Source: Danxiaibacter flavus
Lineage (GTDB): Bacteria; Bacteroidota; Bacteroidia; Chitinophagales; Chitinophagaceae
Assembly: GCF_041060425.1 (NCBI RefSeq)
Contig: NZ_JAULBC010000003.1
Span: 539,690 to 603,689, forward strand
DNA: 64,000 nucleotides
Direction of reading: 5' to 3'
Part shown: positions 1 through 10,000 of the stretch, in pieces
Layout: every line of letters begins with the position of its first letter
Position numbering within the stretch: the first letter of the stretch is position 1
Notes under the pieces: model-generated
The model's input: the letters and a program-made list of their open reading frames with translations, nothing else
Databases searched by the model: none
Told to the model about the DNA's origin: nothing
Program-made: the position numbers and the translations under genes

Positions 1-1
1 C

Positions 2-397
2 AGGATCGACTTTCAATTAACAGGTTATCATGCAAAGCCACTGGCTATTGCTCCTTTTATTTTAATGACGTTCGTTGAAAATGCTTTTAAGCATGTATCC
101 AAACATACAGACGAAGTCAATTGGATCGCTATCCGGTTGCATATAGACCAGACACATTTACTGCATTTTACTGTTTCAAACAGCACATCGCCAAATGCTT
201 CCGGAGATGTTGTTGACTATGGAGGAATTGGTCTGCATAATGTTCAACGAAGGTTGGACCTGATCTACCCAGGAAAATACAATCTAAAAATCAATAACGA
301 CGGCAGCCGGTTTGATATTGAATTGTTGTTACAAACAGAAGAGGCAGTTAGCGGAGATGGAATACAATTAAAACCGGACCTGGCATTGGCTATTTAA
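2..397 (+). CDS. LytS/YehU-type sensor histidine kinase, C-terminal part (5' end outside window)
   Basis: The reading frame is open from the first bases of the window, so only the kinase C-terminus is present. It shows the N box of a HATPase domain (LMTFVENAFKHV), preceded by PLAIAPFIL, which is typical of the His_kinase/LytS family. A later GGIGLHNVQRRL segment matches the G2 box. These kinases autophosphorylate at the membrane and pass phosphate to a LytTR regulator. The next gene, 20 bases downstream on the same strand, encodes exactly such a regulator, so the two form a two-component pair. The sensor and membrane domains cannot be seen here. Confidence 0.9.
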   Translation, partial: RIDFQLTGYHAKPLAIAPFILMTFVENAFKHVSKHTDEVNWIAIRLHIDQTHLLHFTVSNSTSPNASGDVVDYGGIGLHNVQRRLDLIYPGKYNLKINNDGSRFDIELLLQTEEAVSGDGIQLKPDLALAI

Positions 398-417
398 AAC
401 ATTAATACGGTAATGTG

Positions 418-1146
418 ATGATAAATTGCGCAATTATTGATGATGAACCACTGGCCCGCGAAGGCTTAGCGAATTATGTAAGAGAAATAGATTTTTTGCA
501 TCTTACAGCTACATGTGAGAATCCTGTTGAGTTAACGGCTGTATTAGACAAACATACTGTTGATCTTATTTTCCTGGATATTCAAATGCCCAAAATGAAT
601 GGCATTGAATTTCTTAAAATTACACAGAAACCGCCAATGGTAATTATTACAACTGCTTTTCCGACTTACGCGTTAGAAGGTTTCCAATTGAACGTGCTGG
701 ATTATTTGCTGAAGCCTATAACGTTCGACAGGTTCTTTAAGTCAGTAACCAAGGCAAAGGATTATCATCAGCTCATCTCCAGCAAGGCATTAAACATTCC
801 TTCAAAAGAAAACGATGCACCCGATTACTTCTTTATTAAGTGCGGCAACAAATATGAAAAGATCCAGATAGCCGATATACTCTACATAGAAGGAATGCAA
901 AACTATGTAACCATTTACACGGTTAACGGAAAGTTTATGACATTGCTGTACTTAAAAAACCTGGAACAGAATTTAGACAGCCAATCATTCATCCGCGTAC
1001 ATAAATCCTACATCGTTGCCATCGACAAAATACAGGCGATTGATGGCAGTGAAGTGCGAATTCAATCCCACAATATTCCTGTCAGCAGAAATTACAGAGA
1101 CCAGGTGATAGAACAAGTTGTAAAAAAGAAGTTGTGGGTGAAGTGA
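418..1146 (+). CDS. LytTR-family response regulator
   Basis: The protein has an N-terminal receiver domain with the acidic pair IIDDEP near residues 7-11. The likely phospho-acceptor is Asp54 in FLDIQMPKMNG, followed by the conserved Thr and the KP loop (LLKPI). The C-terminal half is a LytTR DNA-binding domain (residues about 135-240; FFIKCGNKYEKI, ILYIEGMQNYV and FIRVHKSYIV are typical). ATG at 418 is preferred over the GTG three bases upstream. It pairs with the kinase fragment just upstream. Target genes cannot be told from the sequence. The gene converges on the amine oxidase at 1197. Confidence 0.92.
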   Translation: MINCAIIDDEPLAREGLANYVREIDFLHLTATCENPVELTAVLDKHTVDLIFLDIQMPKMNGIEFLKITQKPPMVIITTAFPTYALEGFQLNVLDYLLKPITFDRFFKSVTKAKDYHQLISSKALNIPSKENDAPDYFFIKCGNKYEKIQIADILYIEGMQNYVTIYTVNGKFMTLLYLKNLEQNLDSQSFIRVHKSYIVAIDKIQAIDGSEVRIQSHNIPVSRNYRDQVIEQVVKKKLWVK

Positions 1147-1196
1147 GGAGCCGGAATGCCCGGGCGCAAACATATAGCCCTGCATGAAAAAAAGAA

Positions 1197-2570
1197 TCAC
1201 GACTTTTCAAGCGCCAGTTCTTTAATAACCTGATTAGCTACGATGAAGCCGCTGTCTAATGCGCCACTGATATGTGTATGATAAGACATTTGGTCACTAT
1301 GATATAATACTTCCTCTCCAGCCTTAAATATGTTTTTATCCAAAGGCTGAGAAAGTAACAGCCGGGCCTGAAAGTTATTTCTCGAGGCGGCACTGTAAGC
1401 TCCCAAAAAGTATTTGTCTTTATTCCATTGAGACAAATAAGAGTCTTTACAGTAGTCGAAAACAACCTTACCAAAAACTGACGCCAGAATTTTTAGAGAA
1501 GCATTCCTTGCATACGCGGTCCCCTTTTTCTCGTACTCAAGCGATTTTTTCCCACCAACAAAATTTATTAGTATGTGTTTGCCGAACATCTTCAAAGCAA
1601 GAAAATTGGCATCCCTATTTAGCCGGTTGCTTCTGATGTTTATATGTGTGAAACTGCTAATATGGTTTTCGTCGAAAAAAAGTTCGTCCATTAAGAGAAT
1701 ATTCTTGTTCAGGTAGCCCATTTGAAGACTGTTGATCACGCTGACCTTTTCTTCCGGCAGAGCGATCCTTTTTTCCTTTATCCATGATTTCAGAACGCCA
1801 ACAGAAATTGTTATTACAAGCATCTTAGTGCTTAGTTCGAAAGTCGCATTCGTTATTGAATCTCTGCAGGCAACTAAAATACTCCCCTTTTCGCTTTTAA
1901 CAGATATAACTTCCTTACTGAAGGAAATGTAATTTCGAATTGACCGGGCATACGCCTTAAGTAATGTGCCCATCCCGTCCTGCGGAAACAAACCAGGATT
2001 AGACGGCATTGTATTGATATAATCCATGAATGATATCTCTTCTGCATCTAAACCCGTGTCAGTGTTGGAATATATGGTTGAAATAAGAGAGCGGCATAGA
2101 TCGTCATTGAATATTTTAGAAAACGCATCTTTTAGTGAGATATCGGACGGTAACTCCCTTCGTTCAATTTTTTTGATCGTGTTTTCAATTGTTGTTTCTA
2201 TGGCATCATTCGCTTTGTTTACCAGGCTTTCTTTTATTCTTTGTCCATTTTTGTAAAGTCTGAAATTGGGCTTTTCATTCTCCCGTATAAACCGGAAGTC
2301 ATTTTTTCTTGCAAAACTGATGAGATCAGCTGCGCCCCAAAATTCTTCATGTAAATTTTGAATTCGCAACAATTTTTCGGGCAAATGAAGGCACATGCCA
2401 CCAACATCGCCAAACTTATTGTTAAACCTGACACGACCTCCAACTGCGTTCAATGCTTCAAGGCATATAGTGTTGGTATAACCACGGTTAACCAGCTCTT
2501 TCATGCACGCAATCCCTGCAGCTCCGGCACCAACTACTATTACATCATAGTCGAACCTTCTTTTTCTCAT
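1197..2570 (-). CDS. FAD-dependent amine oxidase / NAD(P)-binding Rossmann protein
   Basis: A dinucleotide-binding motif GAGAAG lies at residues 14-19, followed by the FAD ribose-binding acid in CLEALNAVGGRVR. This is the N-terminal signature of flavin amine oxidases (monoamine oxidase, phytoene desaturase and related enzymes). The C-terminus GALDSGFIVANQVIKEL resembles the final FAD-contacting motif of the same family. Length (about 457 aa) is normal. No signal peptide is visible, so it is probably cytoplasmic. The substrate is unknown. ATG at 2570 is chosen over a GTG one codon upstream. The gene stands alone, convergent with the response regulator and divergent from the thioesterase. Confidence 0.8.
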   Translation of the reverse strand: MRKRRFDYDVIVVGAGAAGIACMKELVNRGYTNTICLEALNAVGGRVRFNNKFGDVGGMCLHLPEKLLRIQNLHEEFWGAADLISFARKNDFRFIRENEKPNFRLYKNGQRIKESLVNKANDAIETTIENTIKKIERRELPSDISLKDAFSKIFNDDLCRSLISTIYSNTDTGLDAEEISFMDYINTMPSNPGLFPQDGMGTLLKAYARSIRNYISFSKEVISVKSEKGSILVACRDSITNATFELSTKMLVITISVGVLKSWIKEKRIALPEEKVSVINSLQMGYLNKNILLMDELFFDENHISSFTHINIRSNRLNRDANFLALKMFGKHILINFVGGKKSLEYEKKGTAYARNASLKILASVFGKVVFDYCKDSYLSQWNKDKYFLGAYSAASRNNFQARLLLSQPLDKNIFKAGEEVLYHSDQMSYHTHISGALDSGFIVANQVIKELALEKS

Positions 2571-2730
2571 CACTAAACATTTGAGTTGGTTATCAAAACA
2601 ATATCTAATGTACTGCGCCGGCAGCTTATTGTCAAGGAACTAATATGAAAGCTTTTTCTTGCAGTATCAGCAGCTGTTCATTTTTATTTACGCGAAGTCC
2701 GGCCATGTATTAGAGCATCGCATAAATTAT

Positions 2731-2790
2731 CTTTTCCCAAAGTATCCATCATGGCCCTGTCTTGAGCCTGGGACTTTGCGTCTTAAAACA
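2731..2790 (+). repeat. Dispersed hairpin repeat, copy 1
   Basis: A diverged copy of a roughly 65-base element with the core CAAAGT, about 30 bases, GGGACTTTGCG. The outer arms are self-complementary (CAAAGT and ACTTTG). Better copies lie at 13885, 35574 and 37921. No gene overlaps it. Confidence 0.6.
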
Positions 2791-2954
2791 ACAAACAAAC
2801 CCAAAGACAGTCTCCAAATATATTTATTACACTGTGCCAGCCTCCGAAATCTGTTTCACCATGGAACTAGCAATCGTAATGAAATTGCCAAACTAAAATA
2901 ATTCAATGGGCAAATGCACTAAATTAGAGGTTCTGCTCCATATACCCATAAATT

Positions 2955-2968
2955 ATACCGATTGGTAT
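2955..2968. promoter_or_regulatory. TetR-type operator candidate 1
   Basis: The sequence ATACCGATTGGTAT is a near-perfect 14-base palindrome. It overlaps the -33 position of the promoter at 2962-2994. Two similar sites lie at 3091-3104 and 4884-4897. The form fits a TetR-family operator. No regulator gene lies beside it, so the binding protein is unknown. Confidence 0.5.
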
Positions 2969-2994
2969 ATTACAAAATTTATTTCCTATATTTG
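2962..2994 (+). promoter_or_regulatory. Predicted promoter of the thioesterase/FabF pair
   Basis: TATATTTG at 2987-2994 matches the Bacteroidota -7 consensus TAnnTTTG. A TTG lies 22 bases upstream, inside operator candidate 1. Repression by occlusion of the -33 region would be expected. Confidence 0.5.
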
Positions 2995-3090
2995 TCAATC
3001 ATTTTACCATCATTGTGTAACTTAATAACAAACGAAGCACTTTATAATTGAATGAAGGGAAATCAGCGAACTATTTTTTTGTTTTTAAAT

Positions 3091-3104
3091 ATACCAGTTG
3101 GTAT
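3091..3104. promoter_or_regulatory. TetR-type operator candidate 2
   Basis: ATACCAGTTGGTAT is the second near-perfect palindrome of the set. It ends 11 bases before the thioesterase start codon, so it lies in the transcribed leader. Together with site 1 it brackets the promoter. Confidence 0.5.
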
Positions 3105-3115
3105 AATTAAATGAT

Positions 3116-3610
3116 ATGACAACAAAAAACAGATGCAGAACCTACGCGTGGGACGATCCGCTCGCCGGTGCGTCAAAAGCAAGGACAATGTCCGGCATGG
3201 AATACCTGCAGGCAATGAGTAGCGGCGAAATTCCTCTTCCGCCACTGTTATATACCCTTGGTTTTAGTAAGCCGGAAATTGCCGAAGGAGAAGCTACATT
3301 TTTGTTTGAGCCTCAGGAGTATCATTTCAATCCTTTAGGCAGTGTTCACGGCGGCGTTATTACAGCTGTACTTGATTCAGCAATGGGATGTACGCTGCAA
3401 TCCGTTTTGCCGAAGGGCACGGGCTACACAACGTTGGAACTAAAAGTAAATTTTCTAAAAGGGATAAACCTTCAAACGCCTGTTCTTTCTGCCACAGGAA
3501 AAATCATCCACAAGGGTAAAACGACAGCCCTTGTTGAAGCTGACTTACGCGATAAGGAAGGAGTAGTTTATGCCCATGCAGTGTCGACATGTTTGATGTT
3601 CAATTTTTAA
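3116..3610 (+). CDS. PaaI-family hotdog-fold acyl-CoA thioesterase
   Basis: A 164-aa single hotdog domain. The central motif HFNPLGSVHGGVITAVLDSAMG (shown here in parts: HFNPLGSVHGG and the following LDSAMG helix) is the active-site helix of the PaaI/thioesterase-4HBT branch, which hydrolyses CoA or ACP thioesters. Three bases separate it from the ketosynthase gene that follows, so the two are co-transcribed. Palindromic operator candidates flank its promoter and leader. The pairing suggests acyl-chain release or editing linked to the condensing enzyme. The acyl substrate is not determined. Confidence 0.85.
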   Translation: MTTKNRCRTYAWDDPLAGASKARTMSGMEYLQAMSSGEIPLPPLLYTLGFSKPEIAEGEATFLFEPQEYHFNPLGSVHGGVITAVLDSAMGCTLQSVLPKGTGYTTLELKVNFLKGINLQTPVLSATGKIIHKGKTTALVEADLRDKEGVVYAHAVSTCLMFNF

Positions 3611-3613
3611 AAT

Positions 3614-4858
3614 ATGAAAAGAGTTGTTATTACCGGACTTGGCGCGGTTACGCCATTAGGCAACAGCGTTACTGAATTCTGGAACTCACTGATCAATGGT
3701 GTAAGCGGGGCAAACCTGATCACCAAATTTGACGCTACCAATTTCAAGACAAAGTTTGCCTGCGAGGTCAAAAATTTTGATCCGCTGCAAACCATGGAAA
3801 AAGCAGAGATTAGGAAATATGATCTGTTCACGCAATACGCACTTGCATCGGCTTATGAAGCTGTATCGAATGCAGCAATAAACTTTGACACACTTAACAA
3901 AGACAGGATTGGCGTTATCTGGGCGTCCGGAGACGGCGGTGTTTCTACTTTTGAAGAGCAGTTCGCCGAATACAAATCGGGCAACGGAATACCGCGTTTT
4001 AATCCCTATTTCATCCCGAAAAGGATCATCAATATTGCATCAGGCATTATCTCTATCAAATACGGTTTACGGGGCGTGAACTATACAACAGTAGCAGCAT
4101 GCTCTGCAAGCAATACAGCGATTATTGATGCATTCAATTATATCCGTTGGAACAAGGCCGACATGATCATTACAGGCGGCTCGGAGGCATCGATTACAGA
4201 AAGCTCCATAGGCGGATTTAACGCCTCCAAAGCAATGTCCACCAACAATGAAAATTATTTGCAGGCATCAAGGCCTTTTGATATTGAAAGAGATGGCTTT
4301 GTATTAGGTGAAGGTGCAGGCGCCATTATTCTTGAGAGTTATGATCATGCGATGAAACGGAATGCACCAATTATTGCCGAGATCGTTGGAGGCGGATTGG
4401 CAGCTGATGCGTATCATATAACAGGCACACATCCCGAAGGCGCCGGAGCCCAATTGGGCATGAAGCTGGCACTGGAAGAAGCCAATATATCACCAGGCGA
4501 GGTTGATTATATTAATGTGCATGCAACATCCACACCTACAGGCGACCTAAGTGAACTCAAAGCAATTGAATCCGTATTTGGTGTAAACCCACATGCTTCA
4601 ATCAGTGCAACAAAATCCATGACGGGGCATTTGCTTGGCGCAGCCGGTGCAATAGAAGCTATTGCATGCATAAAAGCAGTGAGTGAAAACATTATTCCTC
4701 CAACAATCAACACAACGCAAGTAGAACGTGATTTTGCAGATAAGTTCGATTTAACATTAGGCGCATCAAAAACAAAAGAAGTAAACTTTGCATTGAGCAA
4801 TACGTTTGGGTTTGGTGGACATATTGGTTGTTCGGTGTTTAAGAAATATAGTTCATGA
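3614..4858 (+). CDS. fabF: Beta-ketoacyl-ACP synthase II (FabF-like)
   Basis: A full-length (414 aa) ketosynthase. The catalytic triad is visible: Cys163 in AACSASNTA, His303 in NVHATSTPTGD and His339 in MTGHLLGAAG. These sit at nearly the same positions as in E. coli FabF. The enzyme condenses malonyl-ACP with an acyl-ACP in the cytoplasm. It is not next to acpP or other fab genes but to a thioesterase, and the pair is bracketed by palindromic operator candidates. It is therefore probably an accessory, regulated copy rather than the housekeeping one. That is inference. Confidence 0.88.
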   Translation: MKRVVITGLGAVTPLGNSVTEFWNSLINGVSGANLITKFDATNFKTKFACEVKNFDPLQTMEKAEIRKYDLFTQYALASAYEAVSNAAINFDTLNKDRIGVIWASGDGGVSTFEEQFAEYKSGNGIPRFNPYFIPKRIINIASGIISIKYGLRGVNYTTVAACSASNTAIIDAFNYIRWNKADMIITGGSEASITESSIGGFNASKAMSTNNENYLQASRPFDIERDGFVLGEGAGAIILESYDHAMKRNAPIIAEIVGGGLAADAYHITGTHPEGAGAQLGMKLALEEANISPGEVDYINVHATSTPTGDLSELKAIESVFGVNPHASISATKSMTGHLLGAAGAIEAIACIKAVSENIIPPTINTTQVERDFADKFDLTLGASKTKEVNFALSNTFGFGGHIGCSVFKKYSS

Positions 4859-4883
4859 GATAAGGGAAGTTTTTTCGTACAAT

Positions 4884-4897
4884 ATACCAATCGGTAG
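4884..4897. promoter_or_regulatory. TetR-type operator candidate 3
   Basis: ATACCAATCGGTAG lies 25 bases after the fabF stop. It is the reverse complement of operator candidate 1 except for one end base. It sits between fabF and the terminator hairpin. Confidence 0.4.
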
Positions 4898-4994
4898 TTT
4901 TATAACATACAGAAATAGCATTCTTTAACTGGTATACAGGATAGTAGAAAGTTAGAGGCTTGCGAGAAAGAAAAACAATCACATTAAAATAAAC

Positions 4995-5024
4995 AAGCTG
5001 CATGGCGTTTCTACCATGCAGCTT
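4995..5024. terminator. Rho-independent terminator hairpin
   Basis: Arms AAGCTGCATGG and CCATGCAGCTT form a perfect 11-bp stem with an 8-base loop. A T-rich tract follows on the plus strand and a weaker one on the minus strand. It can end the fabF transcript and perhaps also the convergent susD transcript. Confidence 0.7.
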
Positions 5025-5153
5025 TGCACTTTTTACAATGCGACAATTATGGCAGGTTAATACACCTTGTTCAGTTTATTGATATAGCTGAAGTGTGCGA
5101 CGCAACAGACGCCCAATAGTAGCAATGCTGTTTGGTTCATAATAACATTTCTG

Positions 5154-6989
5154 CTACTGAATAACAGGATCAAAATCTCCGTTATCCCAGCCAATATTTT
5201 GTTTTAGTTTGGGATTTTGTGAAAGCCAATCCGGATGCATGGGCCTGAAATAATAGTTGTCCTTAATGTCTATAGTGCCGCTGTATGTCCGGTCAGCCTG
5301 GGCAAGTGAATAAATAGTAATATCCTGCAAGAATTTATTGATGTCTAATGAAGCTGGTGGATTCAGCATTATTTTTGATAATTGGCCAATGACCTCGCTG
5401 TTAGTAACTGATGTGTTTATGCCATAAGATTGCGCCGCCGGAACATTCAGTGATGGCCCCCAGGCATGTATTGTGCCGATATTGTTTAATACACTAAACA
5501 ATCTTCTTCGCCTTAAGTCCCAAAACCGTTTTCCTTCAAGATAAAATTCTATTTGTTTTTCGTGCAGAATGGCATCCAGGGTTGCCTGGTAATCTGTTCC
5601 GACGCCGGCATTCAAACCATAGCTGCCATCGCCTGCATCTATTTTGGCGCGCTTCCTTATACTGATCAATAACGGACGAGCTTCCGGTGAACGACCAACT
5701 TCATTGGCAGCTTCTGCAAGGTTTAATAATACTTCTGCATACCGTATAATGGGCCAATCAAAAGCCTGTTGGTTCCAGACAGAAGAACCCAGCGTAGTAT
5801 CAATTTCTTTGCGCGAATAAAAACCTGTAGAATTCCAGCTCCTGTAACCATCAAGATCTACATATATCTGAAATACCCATTGTATCCTGGGAACGTTGGC
5901 AAAATCATACCTGCATCCATTATAAACAACAGCGTTGTAAAAACGGGGATCGCGGTTAACCCAATATTGCCCTTCATTATAGCCGGATGAAGGATCTGTT
6001 ATGTTTTTACCGTTTTTCATCGGAAAAGCTTTAACCATTTCCCATGTTGGTTCACCACGTCCCGCATCTCCTGAGCTTTGTGTAAGCGGCCTTTGCGCCA
6101 TTTGAATACCGTTTGTTTTGTCGGGGTAATGGTACCTCATATATAGAACCATTTCTTTTGCTGCGGCATCTTTGTTATACCATACATTTTCTGTTGCTTT
6201 TAAAGTATTGTCCTCATACAAACCATAACCGTTTGCATCCAACTCTTGCTTAGCAGCTGTTAAAGCATTGTAAGCATCTTTCCAATAGCCGTCGTTTTTT
6301 GTTTTGCAAAATAATGGGCTTGCTTTAAGCAACAGCACCTCTCCTTTCACGGCCATCGCAGCACCTTTGGTAACTCGTCCCGTATTATTGAGATCCCATT
6401 TGGAAGGCAGCAACATGATCGCAGAATCCAACTGGCCACATATATAATTAAAGCATTCCAAACTTGAATTCCTGGGAACCATAAGCGTATTTATATCTGC
6501 AAAGGGATCTTCAACCGTGGTTATAATAGGTACGCCGCCAAGCACTTTTACCATTTGATAGTAAGTGTAAGCTCTGAAAAAATAAGCCTGCCCTTTAAAT
6601 GCGTTATAGGTTGGAGCATCTAAAAAACTTTTTGCATTATCGATGTTTGCAAAAAAGGTATTCAATGCTCTTATATTGCTGTAGGAAGACGCCCATGCCG
6701 ATTTAGCAAAATCGGGATAGTCGTCAACAACCTGCGCTGTACCTTTCAGCGCTGAAGGTGTACCGCCACCGCATTCGGCTGAAATAACTTCATTTCTGTT
6801 CCATGCCGGTAATATGCTGTAGAGATTGTTTATGTAATATTCAATATTACTTTGTGAAGACCATTGCTTGTCGGGTGTAACCACGCCGCCCGCTCTATCA
6901 ACATCAAAAACCTTGTTGCAGGAGCCAATGAGTAAAGAAGCGCACATTAAGGCAGCGGTTATTTTTATAGTTGTGATAGTTCTTGTCAT
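5154..6989 (-). CDS. SusD/RagB-family outer-membrane nutrient-binding lipoprotein
   Basis: ATG at 6989 begins MTRTITTIKIT and is followed by a lipoprotein signal with lipobox LLIGSC. An upstream in-frame start would overlap susC and place extra residues before the signal, so it is rejected. The body shows the SusD pattern: FRAYTYYQMVKVLGGVPII in the TPR-like core and a late YLEGKRFWDLRR motif. SusD lipoproteins cap the SusC barrel on the cell surface and bind the glycan or other nutrient. The gene follows susC by 19 bases. No glycoside hydrolase is nearby, so the substrate cannot be named. Confidence 0.93.
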   Translation of the reverse strand: MTRTITTIKITAALMCASLLIGSCNKVFDVDRAGGVVTPDKQWSSQSNIEYYINNLYSILPAWNRNEVISAECGGGTPSALKGTAQVVDDYPDFAKSAWASSYSNIRALNTFFANIDNAKSFLDAPTYNAFKGQAYFFRAYTYYQMVKVLGGVPIITTVEDPFADINTLMVPRNSSLECFNYICGQLDSAIMLLPSKWDLNNTGRVTKGAAMAVKGEVLLLKASPLFCKTKNDGYWKDAYNALTAAKQELDANGYGLYEDNTLKATENVWYNKDAAAKEMVLYMRYHYPDKTNGIQMAQRPLTQSSGDAGRGEPTWEMVKAFPMKNGKNITDPSSGYNEGQYWVNRDPRFYNAVVYNGCRYDFANVPRIQWVFQIYVDLDGYRSWNSTGFYSRKEIDTTLGSSVWNQQAFDWPIIRYAEVLLNLAEAANEVGRSPEARPLLISIRKRAKIDAGDGSYGLNAGVGTDYQATLDAILHEKQIEFYLEGKRFWDLRRRRLFSVLNNIGTIHAWGPSLNVPAAQSYGINTSVTNSEVIGQLSKIMLNPPASLDINKFLQDITIYSLAQADRTYSGTIDIKDNYYFRPMHPDWLSQNPKLKQNIGWDNGDFDPVIQ

Positions 6990-7008
6990 TTTATCATTAA
7001 TTACTGAA

Positions 7009-10000
7009 TTAAAAATTGATATTAGCTCCAAAAGTGAAATTCTTCATTAGCGGATACAGTCTGAAATCTCCCCCCAATTCCGGATCATAATAACCGGTAT
7101 GGTTCCAACAAAACAGGTTTTCTGCATTGAAGTAAAACCGTGCACTTTGCAACTGCGTATTCTTAAACCATTTAGCGGGAAGATTATAGTTAATAAGCAA
7201 TGTTTTAAATCTTAAAAAAGCGCCATTCGTCAACCAGAAAGTGGACTGCACTTCTGCATTGCTCATGCCCGAAACATCATTCATTGCAGCACTGGGTAAC
7301 GTTGCTGTTTCTGCCGTTTGGGGAGTCCATGCATCTTTCCACATGGATAAAGTATTATATCCCTGAAGGGTATACGGATCTCTTGCAAATGTCTGCACAG
7401 GCATAATATCATATTTTGCCATGCCAGCAAAGATGGCAGTGACCTGAATATTTTTCCATCCTGCAGTAATATTGAAACCATAATTTATGCGGGGCACACT
7501 GTTGTAAGAAATGGGTATTTGATCATTCGCATCAATTATTCCATCAGGCGTGTCCTTGCCATACGGCCCTCTTATATCCTTATACAGCAGCATGCCTGGC
7601 TGAGGCTTATAGCCAAAAGTTGTAAAGCCGGGAGTTTTAGCGAGAATGGCGTCCGCCTGTGCCTGTGTTCTAATAATACCTTCACTTACATAACCGGTAA
7701 TTAACCCATTTACCGGGTTGCCGATTTTATTATCCAAAGACCGCACAGATGTGGGCTGGTCAACCAGTAAATATTTATTTGAAGATGTAGACCAGTTAAT
7801 CCCTGCTTTGTAAAAGAAGTCGTCAAACTGCTTCTCGTGATTAACATTTATCTCCCATCCTTTAGCTGAAGCCTGTCCGTAATTTACTGCAGGAAGTGTT
7901 GCGCCGACAGTTGCAGGTACGGATGCATTCCGGGCGCCTAGTATATCCGTTGTTTTTTTATACCAGTATTCAACAGTTGCACTTACCAGCCTGTCAGGAA
8001 GTGCGATATCAATACCCACATTGGTATTGTAATTTTTCTCCCAGGTAATATTGGGATTGGTTGTACCGCCGAGCGATATGCCCGGAGTCATAGAATTTCC
8101 AATGTAAGCGCCTGAGCTGGCTTTAAAATTATACGCTTGTTGCCATTGCCAGGGATTGGTATTATTGGAACCTGTAAGCCCATATGATACCCTCAGCTTT
8201 AAGTAATCGATGGTCTTTTTATAAGCCTGAAAAAAAGATTCATTGGAGATATTCCATGCTGCTGATGCTGCGGGAAAATAACCCCAACGCTTATCAGGCG
8301 GGAAAATGTATGAGCCGTCTGCCCTGAAAGTAACCCCAATCATATACCTGCCATCATAGTTATAATCAAGCCGGCCAAAATAAGAGGCCTGTCCATTCAG
8401 GTTTTGCTGATTTCCGCTTACGTACCTGTTTACACTTGAAGTAGAGCCTCCGTCAATTTGCTGGTAATCGATATTGTTGTAGTAAGCGGCTCGTCCGCTA
8501 ATAATTTGCCCTTTGCCGGATAATTGCTCATATCCAATAAATCCGCTTATATTATGTTTACCAAATGCTCTTGCATAATTGAGCATCAGGTCAAGTTGAT
8601 AATTGCTGTTTTTCTGCCATGTTTCAGATAATTGCTGAGGGGCGCCCGTGCCTGCAACTACAGCTCCATCCAGCACTTTGTAGCCGCCGGCGCGGGAAGA
8701 ATCCAGTTGGTCCGTTATTATATGTTTATGCTCTCCCGCAGTTTTAAAATAATAGATATAGGGTGCGTTTGCAAAAGTGCGCGAATACCCGTTATATGTA
8801 TTATATGCAAATACGCCTTTCGCCGATAACCCTTTTATGCCCGGAATATTATATTTTAATTGAAAAGTAGGCGACAGATAATTATTGGCAGGCCTTATGT
8901 ATCCCCCTGCCCCTTTGGCAAGGTTTGCAACGTTTGTATTATCAAGGTTGCCCACCGGCAAACCGTTTATAAAATCGGGACGGCTGGGAATCACCATTAA
9001 AATACGGTTATACGTATTACCCAGGTTAAGTGCGCCTCCATCAGCCGGCCAGTAAGGACGGCTGCCATTATCCCATGACGCATTCAGATCCAGCATAAAA
9101 CTCAGGGAACTGTTTATCTGCCCGTCTAATTTTGCAATCAGATTGTATTTATTATAACTGTTGGAAGTAGCCCCATTTTGACTTAAATACCCCCCGGAAA
9201 CATAATACCTGATGGCCTTGGAACCGCCACTTACAGACAAAAGGTGATTGGTATTATTCGGCGTTTGCCAGGTATTCGCCAGCCAATCGTACGAATGAGT
9301 TTTAAAATACTCCAGTTCATCAGGCGTATAATACTGAGGATCTGTTTGTGGTATATTTCTTTGTGATAAAATTGAATTGTGAAACGCAAAATTATCATAA
9401 GCACTCATGCGGCCCGGTATTACAGTAGGCTTATTAAATGTGTATGAGCCGCTGTATGAAATTTGTGTTTTTTCTGAACTACCGCGTTTGGTGGTAACCA
9501 ATACAACGCCATTACCAGCCTGCATACCATAAATGGATGCAGAAGCTGCATCTTTCAGGATACTTATATTATCTATATCTGCAGGGTTTAATGCAGCAAA
9601 TACATTCTTATCACGGATTATCCCATCAATCACAAACAACGGATCGGTGGTTCCATTCCACGAAGCAACTTCTCTTATTTTAATACCGGCACCGGCACCG
9701 GGATATCCGCCTGACTGCATTACATTTACACCAGGGGTTAATCCTTGCAGCAACGTTGCCGGAGAAGCACTAACCCTGTCGCCAAGCTGTGAAGCTTTAA
9801 TTACACCTATAGCACCGGTTAATGCTTCTTTTTTCTGAACACCATAACCTATAACTACTACATCCGCCAGATCACCAATTACTGCAGTCAGGGTAATAAG
9901 AATATCCTTATCGTGAGATTTAACTATATAGGAAGACGGTGTAAAGTTTAGTGAGATTATCTCCAGCACATCACCTGTTTCGGCCCTCAATGTAAACTCT

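Larger units (their letters stand above)
2571..3115. other. Intergenic region with repeat hairpin and regulated promoter
   Basis: This 545-base stretch has no convincing gene. It carries one copy of a dispersed hairpin repeat (2731-2790), two ATACC-N4-GGTAT palindromes and a Bacteroidota-type promoter for the downstream thioesterase/FabF pair. A short open frame from 2659 runs through the hairpin repeat and was not called. Confidence 0.6.

Noticed and set aside
2659..2901. 80-aa plus-strand frame
   Set aside because: It passes through a dispersed hairpin repeat; there is no sensible start or composition.
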